From Myxococcus fulvus (GTDB taxonomy: Bacteria; Myxococcota; Myxococcia; Myxococcales; Myxococcaceae): a stretch of DNA of 64,000 bases. Location of the stretch: the NCBI RefSeq assembly GCF_900111765.1, contig NZ_FOIB01000016.1, positions 62,001 to 126,000 of the forward strand. Direction: 5' to 3'. The notes below the pieces were generated by a model. The model searched no databases, had not been told where the DNA came from, and worked only from the letters and a program-made list of their open reading frames with translations. The position numbers and the translations under genes are program-made. Below are positions 36,267-45,157 of this stretch, one piece after another. The stretch's first letter is position 1, and every line of letters starts with the position of its first letter.

Positions 36267-37399
36267 GGACATGGGGCGCGGCGGGCGCGATGCTGCTGAC
36301 GCTCTCGGGGTGCAAGGGCTCGGGCAAGGAAGACGGGCCGCAGGCGGGACAGGCCGCCGCGGGCGCGGTGATGCCCGTGCAGGTGCAGGCGCTCTCCCCC
36401 AACGAGGTGCAGGACGCCGCCGAGTACGTGGGCACGCTCATCTCGCGCAGCAGCATCAGCGTGTATCCCCAGGTCGCCGGCTACGTGCAGGCGATACCGG
36501 TGAGGCCCGGCGCGCGCGTGCAGTCGGGAGAGGTGCTGCTCGTCGTCGACCCGCGCCGGGAGCAGGCGGGGCTGCGCGCCACCCAGGCGCAGAAGGCCTC
36601 CGCGCTGGCCCAGCGCGAGTTCGCCCGGCGCACCCGCGAGCGCAGCGGGCAGCTCCTCAAGGAAGGGCTGCAGAGCCGCCAGGACTACGAGCAGGCGGTG
36701 GCGCAGGCGCAGCAGGCGGAGGCGAGCGCGCGGGCGATTGAAGCGCAAATCCAGTCGCAGCAGGTGCAGCTCGGCTTCTACGAGGTGAGCGCGCCCTTCG
36801 CGGGCGTGGTGGGCGACATCCCGGTGAAGGTGGGGGACTACGTCACGCCTCAATCGCAGCTCACGTCGCTGGACCAGAGCAAGGCGCTGGAGGTCTCCGT
36901 CCAGGTGCCGGTGGACCGGGCGCGCGTCGTCCGGGTGGGCAAGACGCCGGTGGAGGTGCTGGACGAGAAGGGGAACGTGCGGGTGTCCGCGCCCGTGTTC
37001 TTCGTGGCGCCCACGCCCAGCGCGACGACGCAGCTGGTGGAGGTGAAGGCCGCGTTCGACAACACCGTGGGGCTGCGCGCCGGAGAGCTGGTGCGCGCGC
37101 GGCTGGTGTACGCGGCGCGCGAGGCACTCACCGTGCCCACGGTGGCGGTGACGCAAATCAGCAGCCAGTCCTTCGTGTACGTGGTGGCGTCCGCCGACGG
37201 CGGCACGGTGGCCAGGCGCACGCCGCTGGAGGTGGGCGACGTGACGGGCAACGACTACGAGGTGACGGGAGGCTTGGACGGGGGCACGCAGGTGGTGGTG
37301 AGCAGCCTGCAGCTGTTGAGGGATGGCCAGCCCATCAAGCCCATGCCCGCGAAGCCCGAGGGCCAGGGTGTGGGCGGCGCCTCCGACGCGGGGCAGTGA
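36254..37399 (+). CDS. RND efflux periplasmic adaptor (membrane fusion protein)
   Basis: A 381-residue lipoprotein (lipobox LSGC, Cys20) that links the inner-membrane pump to the TolC channel. Lipoyl half-motifs flank a coiled-coil hairpin: SVYPQVAGYVQAIPVRPGARV before and YEVSAPFAGVVGDIPVKVGDYV after, with the Gln/Ala-rich hairpin between about 100 and 165. The beta-barrel and membrane-proximal domains follow (VKAAFDNTVGLRAGELVRARL; VPTVAVTQIS). Overlap with the TolC gene and a 10-bp gap to the permease show one transcript. Confidence 0.95.
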   Translation: MRLVRTWGAAGAMLLTLSGCKGSGKEDGPQAGQAAAGAVMPVQVQALSPNEVQDAAEYVGTLISRSSISVYPQVAGYVQAIPVRPGARVQSGEVLLVVDPRREQAGLRATQAQKASALAQREFARRTRERSGQLLKEGLQSRQDYEQAVAQAQQAEASARAIEAQIQSQQVQLGFYEVSAPFAGVVGDIPVKVGDYVTPQSQLTSLDQSKALEVSVQVPVDRARVVRVGKTPVEVLDEKGNVRVSAPVFFVAPTPSATTQLVEVKAAFDNTVGLRAGELVRARLVYAAREALTVPTVAVTQISSQSFVYVVASADGGTVARRTPLEVGDVTGNDYEVTGGLDGGTQVVVSSLQLLRDGQPIKPMPAKPEGQGVGGASDAGQ

Positions 37400-37408
37400 G
37401 GGCACGGC

Positions 37409-40400
37409 ATGTTCACCGACTTCTTCATCCGAAGGCCCATCTTCGCCAGCGTGCTGTCCATCCTCATCACGCTCGTCGGGGCCATCACCATCCCCGGCCT
37501 GCCGATTGAACAGTACCCGGACCTGTCGTTGCCCGAGGTCCAGGTGACGGCCAACTACATCGGCGCGTCCGCGGAGACGGTGGAGAGCGCCGTCACCACG
37601 GTGCTCGAGCGCCAGCTCAACGGCGTGCAGGGGATGCGCTACATCTCCTCCACCAGCAGCAACACCGGGCAGAGCAGCATCACCGTCACCTTCGAGCAGG
37701 ACCGTGATTTGGACATCGCCGCGGTGGACGTGCAGAACCGCGTCTCCACCGCGTCGCCGCAATTGCCGGCGGCCGTCAACGCGCTGGGAATCACCGTCAA
37801 CAAGGCGCAGACGCAGCTGCTCATGGCCTTCGGCCTGTTCGACGCGCAGAACCGCTACGACACCGGCTTCCTGAGCAACTACGCGGACGTGTACATCCGC
37901 GACGCGATTCTTCGCGTGAAGGGCGTGGGCGACGTGCGCATCTTCGGCGAGCGGCGCTTCGCCATGCGCCTGTGGCTGGACCCCACGGAGCTGGCGCGGC
38001 GCAAGCTGGGAGCCTCCGACGTCGTCGCCGCGCTGAGCGCGCAGAACGTGCAGGTGGGCGCCGGACAAGTGGGCCAGGAGCCCGCGCCGCCGGGACAGAA
38101 CTACCAGTTCACCCTGCGCGTGCAGGGGCAGCTCGCCACCGCGGAGCAGTTCGGCGCCATCGTGGTGCAGCGGGGCCAGGACGGCTCGCTGGTGCGGGTG
38201 CGGGACGTGGGCCGCGTGGAGCTGGGCGCGGAGAACTACGCGCAGCTCTTGCGCTTCAACGGCCAGGAGGCCGTGGGCCTGGGCATCTTCCAGCTGCCGG
38301 GCTCCAACGCGCTGGAGGTGCGCGACGGCGTCGTCCAGGAGCTGCAGCGGCTCAAGCGCAACTTCCCGCCGGGCATGGAGTACGCGACGGCGTTCGACAC
38401 CACCGCGGCGGTGGAGGCGTCGATTGAGGAGGTGCTCGTCACGCTGGGCGAGGCGGTGCTCCTGGTCGTGCTGGTCATCTTCATCTTCCTGCACGGCTGG
38501 AGGAGCGTGCTGGTGGTGGCCACCACGCTGCCGGTGTCGCTCATCGGCACGTTCATGTTCGTCAGCGCCTTCGGCTTCTCGCTCAACACGCTCACCCTGT
38601 TCGGCCTCACGCTGGCCACGGGCCTCGTGGTGGACGACGCCATCGTCGTCATCGAGAACGTGGAGCGCACCATGGAGGAGGGCTTCAGCCCGCGCGAGGC
38701 CACCGAGCGGGGCATGCGCCAGGTGGCCGGCGCCGTGGTGGCCATCGCCCTGGTGCTCTCCGCGGTGTTCGTCCCGGTGTCCTTCTTCCCCGGCACCACC
38801 GGCGCCATCTACCGCCAGTTCGCGCTCACCCTCGCCTTCTCCATCAGCCTCTCCGCGCTGGTGGCGCTCACGCTGTCGCCCGCGCTGTGCGCCCGGTTGC
38901 TGCGTCCGCACGAGGGCCAGAAGTGGCTGTTCTTCCGCAAGTTCGACCAGGGCCTGGACCGCTTCCGCGACGGCTACGGGCGGCTGCTCCACAAGCTCAT
39001 CGGCCCGTGGAAGTGGCCGGTCATCATCGTCTTCGCCCTGTGCCTGCTGGGCACCGCGTGGGTGTACCGCGCCACGCCCTCGGGCTTCATCCCGGACGAG
39101 GACCAGGGCTACCTCATCGTCGCGGTGCAGGGCCCGGAGGGCACCTCGCTGGACTACACGCGGCGGGTGCTGCTGCAGACAGAAGACATCATCCGCAAGC
39201 AGCCGGAGGTGACGGGCACCTTCACCGTGGGCGGCTTCTCGCTGCTGGGCACCGGCGCCAACTACGGCACCCTCTTCATCAACCTGCGCCCGTGGGACGA
39301 GCGCAAGAAGCAGGAGGAGAGCGTGGCGGGGCTCGTGGAGCGGCTGCGCGGGCCGCTGCTCGGCATCGGCGGGGCGCGCGTGCTGCCCTTCCAGCCGCCG
39401 GCCATCCGCGGCGTGGGCAGCGTGGGCGGCTTCGAGTTCGTGCTCGAGGACCAGCAGGGTGGCCGCTCGTTGTCGGACCTGGCCAGCACCACGGAGAAGC
39501 TGGTGGGCAAGGCCAACCAGGCCTCCATCCTGCGCGGCGTGTTCTCCTCCTTCACCGCCAACACGCCGCTGCTCGACATCCAGGTGGACCGCGAGAAGGC
39601 GCTGTCCCTGGGCGTGCCGCTGGACGCGTTGTTCGCCACGTTGCAGGTGTACCTGGGCAGCCAGTACGTCAACGACTTCACCTTCGCCAGCCGCGTGTAC
39701 CGGGTGTACGTGCAGGCGGCCATGCCCTTCCGCAACGAGCCCAAGGACATCGGCGCGCTGTACGTCCGTTCGGCCACAGGCGACATGGTGCCGCTCGAGT
39801 CCCTGGTGCGCATCCAACCCATCACCAGCGCGCAGAACATCCAGCACTACAACCTGTACCGCGCCGCCGAAATCAACGGCCAGGCGGCCCCGGGCGCCAG
39901 CAGCGGCCAGGCGCTGGAGGCCATGGAGGCCGCGGCGCGCGACGTGCTGCCAGAGGGCTACACCTTCGAGTGGACGGGCCTGTCCCTGGAGCAGAAGGAG
40001 GCGGGCGGGCGCGTGCTGCTCATCTTCGGGCTGGGCATCGTCTTCGTGTTCCTGGTGCTCTCCGCGCAGTACGAGAGCTTCGCTTTGCCCTTCGTCATCC
40101 TCTTGGGCGTGCCGGTGGCCATGCTGGGGGCGCTCGCGTTCCAGAACGCGCGCGGCCTGCAGAACGACGTGTTCTGCCAGGTGGGGCTCGTCATGCTCGT
40201 GGGCCTGGCGAGCAAGAACGCCATCCTCATCGTCGAGTTCGCCGAGCAGCTGCGCCACGAGGGCCACAGCGTGGTGGACTCCGCGATTGAGTCGGCGCGC
40301 ACGCGCCTGCGGCCCATCCTGATGACGTCCTTCGCGTTCCTGATGGGCGTGGTGCCGCTGGTGCTCGCGTCGGGCGCGGGCGCGGCGGCGCGCAAGTCGC

Positions 40401-40582
40401 TGGGCACCACCGTGTTCGGCGGCATGTTGCTGTCCACGTTCGTCAACCTCATCTTCATCCCCGTGCTGTACGCGGTGGTGGAGTCCGCGCGCTCACGGCT
40501 GCTCAAGCGCCACGAGCACGCACGGCCTCCGGGCGGAGGCACACCGCCGCCTTCCGAGCCGCCCCGACCGCAACCGGCCTGA
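37409..40582 (+). CDS. RND multidrug efflux permease (HAE1/AcrB family)
   Basis: A 1057-residue inner-membrane pump, the usual length of AcrB homologs. It begins with the family-typical MFTDFFIRRPIFASVLSI and carries the proton-relay Asp pair in transmembrane helix 4 (D409-D410 in GLVVDDAIVVIENVER). Other landmarks: NRVSTASPQLPAAVN in the porter domain, SALVALTLSPALCARLL, GFIPDEDQGY after helix 7, and GLASKNAILIVEFAEQL in the second half. The pump exports drugs or small metabolites in exchange for protons. GAGGG precedes the ATG. Substrate unknown; no dedicated regulator gene is adjacent. Confidence 0.97.
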   Translation: MFTDFFIRRPIFASVLSILITLVGAITIPGLPIEQYPDLSLPEVQVTANYIGASAETVESAVTTVLERQLNGVQGMRYISSTSSNTGQSSITVTFEQDRDLDIAAVDVQNRVSTASPQLPAAVNALGITVNKAQTQLLMAFGLFDAQNRYDTGFLSNYADVYIRDAILRVKGVGDVRIFGERRFAMRLWLDPTELARRKLGASDVVAALSAQNVQVGAGQVGQEPAPPGQNYQFTLRVQGQLATAEQFGAIVVQRGQDGSLVRVRDVGRVELGAENYAQLLRFNGQEAVGLGIFQLPGSNALEVRDGVVQELQRLKRNFPPGMEYATAFDTTAAVEASIEEVLVTLGEAVLLVVLVIFIFLHGWRSVLVVATTLPVSLIGTFMFVSAFGFSLNTLTLFGLTLATGLVVDDAIVVIENVERTMEEGFSPREATERGMRQVAGAVVAIALVLSAVFVPVSFFPGTTGAIYRQFALTLAFSISLSALVALTLSPALCARLLRPHEGQKWLFFRKFDQGLDRFRDGYGRLLHKLIGPWKWPVIIVFALCLLGTAWVYRATPSGFIPDEDQGYLIVAVQGPEGTSLDYTRRVLLQTEDIIRKQPEVTGTFTVGGFSLLGTGANYGTLFINLRPWDERKKQEESVAGLVERLRGPLLGIGGARVLPFQPPAIRGVGSVGGFEFVLEDQQGGRSLSDLASTTEKLVGKANQASILRGVFSSFTANTPLLDIQVDREKALSLGVPLDALFATLQVYLGSQYVNDFTFASRVYRVYVQAAMPFRNEPKDIGALYVRSATGDMVPLESLVRIQPITSAQNIQHYNLYRAAEINGQAAPGASSGQALEAMEAAARDVLPEGYTFEWTGLSLEQKEAGGRVLLIFGLGIVFVFLVLSAQYESFALPFVILLGVPVAMLGALAFQNARGLQNDVFCQVGLVMLVGLASKNAILIVEFAEQLRHEGHSVVDSAIESARTRLRPILMTSFAFLMGVVPLVLASGAGAAARKSLGTTVFGGMLLSTFVNLIFIPVLYAVVESARSRLLKRHEHARPPGGGTPPPSEPPRPQPA

Positions 40583-40620
40583 CGCCAGTGGCGGGGCTGA
40601 TACGACCCAATATCCCACGC

Positions 40621-40641
40621 CGGAGGGTTCGCTATCCTCCG
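40621..40641 (+). promoter_or_regulatory. Stem-loop containing a Shine-Dalgarno-like GGAGGG
   Basis: CGGAGG (40621-40626) pairs with CCTCCG (40636-40641) over a 9-nt loop, upstream of the patatin gene start. The only SD-like run before ATG 40649 is inside this stem and 22 nt from the start, so it may be a weak terminator of the efflux operon or an element limiting translation. Confidence 0.35.
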
Positions 40642-40648
40642 TCGATTC

Positions 40649-42583
40649 ATGGCCCGCTCCATGCCCCTCGACGTCCAGCGTCGTCGGCTGTATGCGCTCA
40701 AGCGCGCTCCCGCGCTGCGCCACACCAGCAACACCGTCCTCCTGCAGCTGCTCGACCTGGCCTGGGACGTCGCCTGGGCCCAGGACACGGTGCTGTGCGA
40801 GGAGGGCCAGGAGGCCCACGGCTTCTTCCTGCTGCTGGAGGGGGAGCTGGAGGCGCACCGCGACGGTGAGCTCCTGTTGACGCTCGGCCCCGGCACGCCG
40901 CTGGGGTTCGAGGCGTTGATGGGCGGCCACTACTCCGTCACCGCGCGCGCGGCCACCGCCTGCAAGGGCCTGTTCTTCCCCAGGGACGCGGTGTGGGCGC
41001 TCGTCCACGCGCGCGCGGGCCTGAGACAGGACCTCAAGCGCTTGTTGGCACATGCCGAGCCACCCCGGCAGCCGGACCCGCTGCCCCACGTGGAGGTCGT
41101 CACCTTCTCCAACGAGGTGACGGGCGCGCCGCTGTCGCGGCTCATCGAGTTGGTGGCCAAGGTCATCACCCACGACTTCAAGGACCGGGTGCTGCTCGTG
41201 CGCACCGGGGAGCCGGGCGCATGCGAGCCCGCCCCGGTGAAGGGCGCGGACGGCGTGCTGCGCGTCACGGTGCCCGCCCCCCAGCGCGGCGCCCCGGGAC
41301 GGCTGGGCCTGGAGCGCCTGCGCGAGCTCTCCCGGGAGGGCGACCTGCACTACGTGTTCCTCGACGGGTGCCAGGTGACGGAGGGCGCCCCCCTGGTGGA
41401 CAAGCACGTGGCCCTGGTGCCGCGCCACGAGCCCACGCGCGAGTTCCGCCTGGCGAAAGGCCGGGTGCTGCCCACCGTGCTCATCGACCCCCTGCGTCCG
41501 CCCCGGAGTCACGCGCTGGAGGGGCGACCCCAGGACAGGCCCGGCGCGGGCACGCATGTCTTGCAGCCGTGCCGGCTGAGGCTGGACGTGAGGCGACTGG
41601 AGGTGCTGGAGGTGGACGACCGTCCGCTCGCGGACCTGCGGCTGGGCTGCGCGGAGCGGGACGCGCTGTCGCGCTGGGCCCGAGCCATCACCCACCGGCG
41701 CGTGGGGCTGGCGCTCAGCGGCGGCGGCGTGTGGGGCTTCTACCACGTGCATATCTTGCGCTGGCTGGTGGAGCACCGCGTGCCGGTGGACTTCGTCAGC
41801 AGCTCGAGCATGGGCTCGTTGGTGGGAGCGTACTTCTGTGGCACGGCGCTGGATGGACACAGTGGCCTGTCGGGCCTGCGACGCCTGGAGGAGCAGGCCA
41901 TGAGCCGTCGGCTGTCGCTGGCGGCGATGGCGGCCGTCATCACCACGTACTCGCTGGAGCACCTGGTGGCCCACGATTTGGGCGACGTGGGGCTGGAGGA
42001 GCTGCCCATCCACTTCCTGCCCGTGGCCACGGACCTGACGCGCGGCGAGTGCATGGCGCTGGAGCGGGGCCACGTGGCACAGGCGGTGCGCGCGAGCGGC
42101 TCGGCGCCCGGGATGTGGGCGCCCACGGTGGTGCCTCCCGCACGCTATGTGGACGGGGCCTTCACCAGCATGGTGCCCGCAAATGTCCTGGTGAGTGCGG
42201 GAGCGGACCTGGTGTTCTCCAGCAACATCTTCCCCTTCGGCGTGCGCGAGCCGGCGTGGATGCCGCAATCCCGAGCGGGACGCTTCCTGGCGAACCTCAA
42301 TCCTGTATCAAGGGCGCTGGACCTGGTCGCCAGCGGTGTGTTGCTGTTGCATCGCAGCGGCGACGCGGAGAGCTTGATGGCGGACGTGAGTTACGACATC
42401 CAGTCAGCGGACACTCCGCTGAGGACGGCGATGGAGTTCACCAAGGCGCGAGACATCCTGGAGCGCGCCGCCACGGACGAGGCCCTGGCGGAGAGACTCA
42501 CCGAGCTGAAGGCGCACTGGGAGGAGATGCGCGCGCACTGTGGCCCGAACGGCCGTCACCGCGGAGGCCAGCAGGCCGCATGA
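40649..42583 (+). CDS. Cyclic-nucleotide-binding-domain patatin-like phospholipase with altered motifs
   Basis: A 644-residue protein. Residues about 30-125 are a CNMP-binding-like domain (HGFFLLLEGELEAHRDG, PLGFEALMGG), 145-340 a linker region of unknown fold, and 350-550 a patatin lipase domain, the plan of NTE/YvdO/RssA-like proteins. Catalytic Ser387 and the dyad Asp in VDGAFTSMVPANV are present. The glycine-rich oxyanion loop reads SGGGVWG (Arg/Lys replaced by Trp) and the nucleophile elbow is SSSMG, not G-x-S-x-G. First gene of a coupled operon with KAS III-like, acyltransferase and SDR genes, so lipid remodeling is the likely context. ATG 40649 lacks a strong RBS; ATG 40661 is possible. 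Confidence 0.9.
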   Translation: MARSMPLDVQRRRLYALKRAPALRHTSNTVLLQLLDLAWDVAWAQDTVLCEEGQEAHGFFLLLEGELEAHRDGELLLTLGPGTPLGFEALMGGHYSVTARAATACKGLFFPRDAVWALVHARAGLRQDLKRLLAHAEPPRQPDPLPHVEVVTFSNEVTGAPLSRLIELVAKVITHDFKDRVLLVRTGEPGACEPAPVKGADGVLRVTVPAPQRGAPGRLGLERLRELSREGDLHYVFLDGCQVTEGAPLVDKHVALVPRHEPTREFRLAKGRVLPTVLIDPLRPPRSHALEGRPQDRPGAGTHVLQPCRLRLDVRRLEVLEVDDRPLADLRLGCAERDALSRWARAITHRRVGLALSGGGVWGFYHVHILRWLVEHRVPVDFVSSSSMGSLVGAYFCGTALDGHSGLSGLRRLEEQAMSRRLSLAAMAAVITTYSLEHLVAHDLGDVGLEELPIHFLPVATDLTRGECMALERGHVAQAVRASGSAPGMWAPTVVPPARYVDGAFTSMVPANVLVSAGADLVFSSNIFPFGVREPAWMPQSRAGRFLANLNPVSRALDLVASGVLLLHRSGDAESLMADVSYDIQSADTPLRTAMEFTKARDILERAATDEALAERLTELKAHWEEMRAHCGPNGRHRGGQQAA

Positions 42584-43548
42584 TTCCCGTGAGAATCCTG
42601 GGCACGGCGAGCCTGAGACCGGGCCCCGCCGTGACGACGGCCGAGCTGTGCGCGCGCGTGGGGCGGGATGTGGACGAGGTGACGCGCAAGACGGGCATCC
42701 ACACGCGTCACTTCGCGCCGCCGGGCACGAAGGCCGCGGACGTGGCGGCGCGGGCGCTGAAGGGCGCGCTGGACGCGGCGGGGCTGGAGGCGCGCCTCCT
42801 CAAGCGCATCTTCTGCGTCAGCTCCATGGGCGGAGACGTCACCACGCCGGCCACGGCGAACCGGGTGGCCGCGGCGCTGGGGCTGTCGGGCAGCTGCGAC
42901 GCGATGGACCTGAGCAACGCGTGCATGGGCTTCTTGAGCGCGTTCGACCTGGCGGCCCGCTCGGTGGCGACGGGGCTGGGGCCGGTGGGCATCGTCTCGG
43001 TGGAGCTCTTGTCGCGCACCACCACGCCGGAGGACCCCAGGCCCTACCTGGTGCTGGGGGACGCGGCGGCGGCGGCGGTGCTGGGGACGGGGCGCCCGGG
43101 CGAGGGCGTGCTGGGCGTGGCGCTGGGCAACGACGGCTCGCTGCCCACGGACGTGGTGTTGGAGAACCCGCATGCGACGGGCCGGCTGGAGCGGATGCGC
43201 TTTCTCACGCCCAGCAAGGAGATGACGCGGGTGGCGCTGGACGCGCTCGTGCGCGCGACGCGCGAGGTGCTCGACGGGGCGAAGGTGGCCCTGCGCGACG
43301 TGGAGTGGGTGCTGACGCACCAGCCCAACGGGCGGATGCTGGACGCGGTGCTGGACGCGATGGGCGTGGAGGCGGGCCGCAGCGTGCGCGTGGTGGACAG
43401 CTTGGGCAGCGTGGGCTCGGCGTCCCTGCCCACGTGCCTGGACGTGCTGTGGCGCACGAAGCGGCTGAAGCCCAAGGACCGCGTGCTGCTGGTGGGCGTG
43501 GGCGCGGGCGTCGCGCACGGCGCGGTGCTGTACCAGGTGGGGGGATGA
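42580..43548 (+). CDS. 3-oxoacyl-ACP synthase III-like condensing enzyme, catalytic Asn replaced
   Basis: A 322-residue KAS III (FabH-like) thiolase-fold protein, overlapping the patatin gene by 4 bp (ATGA). The acylated Cys is C115 (LSNACMGF) and the active-site His is H247 (THQPN). The third member of the usual Cys-His-Asn triad should lie 30 residues after the His in a G-N-[TS]-S motif; here it is Ser277 (DSLGSVGSAS). That change is seen in condensing enzymes with non-standard chemistry, such as acyl transfer to non-malonyl acceptors (family knowledge, not proof). With the adjacent acyltransferase and SDR it could build a special fatty acyl or ketolipid. Confidence 0.9.
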   Translation: MIPVRILGTASLRPGPAVTTAELCARVGRDVDEVTRKTGIHTRHFAPPGTKAADVAARALKGALDAAGLEARLLKRIFCVSSMGGDVTTPATANRVAAALGLSGSCDAMDLSNACMGFLSAFDLAARSVATGLGPVGIVSVELLSRTTTPEDPRPYLVLGDAAAAAVLGTGRPGEGVLGVALGNDGSLPTDVVLENPHATGRLERMRFLTPSKEMTRVALDALVRATREVLDGAKVALRDVEWVLTHQPNGRMLDAVLDAMGVEAGRSVRVVDSLGSVGSASLPTCLDVLWRTKRLKPKDRVLLVGVGAGVAHGAVLYQVGG

Positions 43549-44318
43549 GACGCGCCGGGGGTCTGCCCCTCGCCACGTGGCTGGGCTTCTTCAAGCTCCT
43601 CCAGCGCTACCACCGCTACGAGGTGGTGAACCTGGAGCCGCTGCTCCAACCCGGCGCGAAGCTCATCGTCGGCTACCACGGGCGGCCCCTGGCGTTGGAC
43701 CTGTGCATGCTGACGGTGACGCTGCACGAGCGGCTGGGCTACCTGCCGCACGGCGTGGCGCACGGCGCGTTCGACCGCATCCCCGGCATGCGCGCCGTGG
43801 TGGACGGGCTGGGCTTCGTCACCGGCGATGACGCGCGGCTCGCCCAGGCGGTGGCCAGGGGCGAGCATGTGCTGCTGCAACCGGGTGGCACGCGCGAGGG
43901 GTGCCGCAGCTTCCGCCACCGCTACCGGGTGAGCTGGGGCGAGCGGCTGGGCTATCTGCGGTTGGCGGTGCGCTACCGGCTGCCCATCGTCCCCGTGGGT
44001 GGCAGCGGCATGGATGACGCGTACCTGGGGCTCAACGATGGCCATGCGCTGGGGCGGCGCGTGGGGATGCCCGCGCGGCTGCCGTTGTGGCTGGGGGTGG
44101 GGGCGACGGGCGTGTGGCCCTTGTCGCTGCCCTTCCCCGTGAAGATGACGCAGTGGGTGGGCGAGCCGCTCACGCGTCACCTGGCGCCGGGCTTCGACGC
44201 GAGCGACCGCGTGTCGATGTTGGAGGCGCACGGGGAAGTGGCGGGCGCCGTGCAGGCGCTGTTGGACCGGGCACGCGGCCGGAGCCCCGCGCGAATGGCA
44301 GGGAAGGCAGCGGTGTGA
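43545..44318 (+). CDS. Lysophospholipid/diacylglycerol acyltransferase-like protein
   Basis: A 257-residue acyltransferase of the PlsC superfamily, closer to the DGAT/TMEM68-like branch. The His-Asp motif reads GYHGRPLALD (H45, D52), longer than the classical H-x4-D, as in that branch. The second block is LLQPGGTRE (111-118), equivalent to the PGG-x-R-E glycerol-phosphate pocket. PIVPVGGSGMDDAY fits the later P-x-x motif. It would esterify an acyl group from CoA or ACP to an alcohol. ATG overlaps the KAS III stop by 4 bp and its stop shares a base with the SDR start, so all four genes are coupled. Confidence 0.85.
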   Translation: MRRAGGLPLATWLGFFKLLQRYHRYEVVNLEPLLQPGAKLIVGYHGRPLALDLCMLTVTLHERLGYLPHGVAHGAFDRIPGMRAVVDGLGFVTGDDARLAQAVARGEHVLLQPGGTREGCRSFRHRYRVSWGERLGYLRLAVRYRLPIVPVGGSGMDDAYLGLNDGHALGRRVGMPARLPLWLGVGATGVWPLSLPFPVKMTQWVGEPLTRHLAPGFDASDRVSMLEAHGEVAGAVQALLDRARGRSPARMAGKAAV

Positions 44319-45157
44319 TGAAGGACTCGGAAGGGGAGCCCCCCGATACGCAGGGGCGACGTTGGGCGCTCATCCTGGGGGTCTCCTCGGGCACGGGCGC
44401 GGCGATTGCCCACGCGGTGGCGAAGAAGCCCGGGCTGGATGTCTTCGGGGTGCACCGGGGGCGCTACGCGGACAACGCGGCGCAGGTGGAGCGGCAGGTG
44501 CGGGAGGCCGGCCAGCGCGCGCGGCTGTGGCAGGCGGACGCGTCCACGCCCGAGGCGGCGGAGGCGGGTGTCCTGGCCCTGCGAGAGGTGGCGGGGCCAC
44601 GCTCGGTGAAGCTCTTCGTCCACTCGATTGCGGGTGCCTCGGTGGGGCGCTTCCTGTCCGAGGGCGAGGACCGGCTGCACACGCGGCGCATCCGCCGGAC
44701 GTTCGACACGATGGCGCACTCGTTCGTGTACTGGACGCAGGCGCTGGTGGCCGCGGACATGCTGGCGCCGGGCGCCAGGCTGCTCGGCCTGCAGAACTCC
44801 CTGGACCAGACGCACCTGTCGAACACGGGGCTCATCAGCGCGTCGAAGGCGGCGCTGGAGATGTACGTGCGCTACCTGGCGCTGGAGCTGGGCGGCAAGG
44901 GCCACCGGGTGAACCTGCTCAAGTTCGGCACGGTGCTCACGCCCGCGCTCAAGCACGTGTACTCACCCGAGGCGCTGGCCCGGCTGGAGGAGGCCCACGC
45001 GAGGATGAACCCCGCGGGGCGCATGTGCACGGTGGAGGAGGTGGCGGACTTCGTCAGCGTGCTCGTGGGCGACGAGGCGGGCTGGTTCAACGGCGCCACC
45101 ATCGACTACAGCGGAGGCATGACGCTGCGGCTGCTGGATTTGGTGCTCAACCCGTGA
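44318..45157 (+). CDS. SDR-family / enoyl-ACP-reductase-like protein lacking the catalytic Tyr
   Basis: A 279-residue short-chain dehydrogenase/reductase fold, last gene of the lipid-type operon. The nucleotide loop is GVSSGTGAAIA (21-31). The C-terminal half resembles FabI/FabL enoyl-ACP reductases (SKAALEMYVRYLALEL, NPAGRM, GATIDYSGG). The catalytic Lys is K177 but the usual Tyr is missing: the Y-x3-K position is Ile173 and the FabL-like Y-x6-K position is Thr170. It may be catalytically different or a non-enzymatic partner. The gene ends 11 bp inside the convergent methyltransferase gene. Start shared with the previous stop (TGATG). Confidence 0.87.
   Translation: MKDSEGEPPDTQGRRWALILGVSSGTGAAIAHAVAKKPGLDVFGVHRGRYADNAAQVERQVREAGQRARLWQADASTPEAAEAGVLALREVAGPRSVKLFVHSIAGASVGRFLSEGEDRLHTRRIRRTFDTMAHSFVYWTQALVAADMLAPGARLLGLQNSLDQTHLSNTGLISASKAALEMYVRYLALELGGKGHRVNLLKFGTVLTPALKHVYSPEALARLEEAHARMNPAGRMCTVEEVADFVSVLVGDEAGWFNGATIDYSGGMTLRLLDLVLNP

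Noticed and set aside
35384..40267. 1627-codon open frame on the minus strand across the efflux operon
   Set aside because: Antisense to three genes with clear domains; its protein is His/Arg/Leu-rich low-complexity text typical of the opposite frame in very GC-rich DNA.
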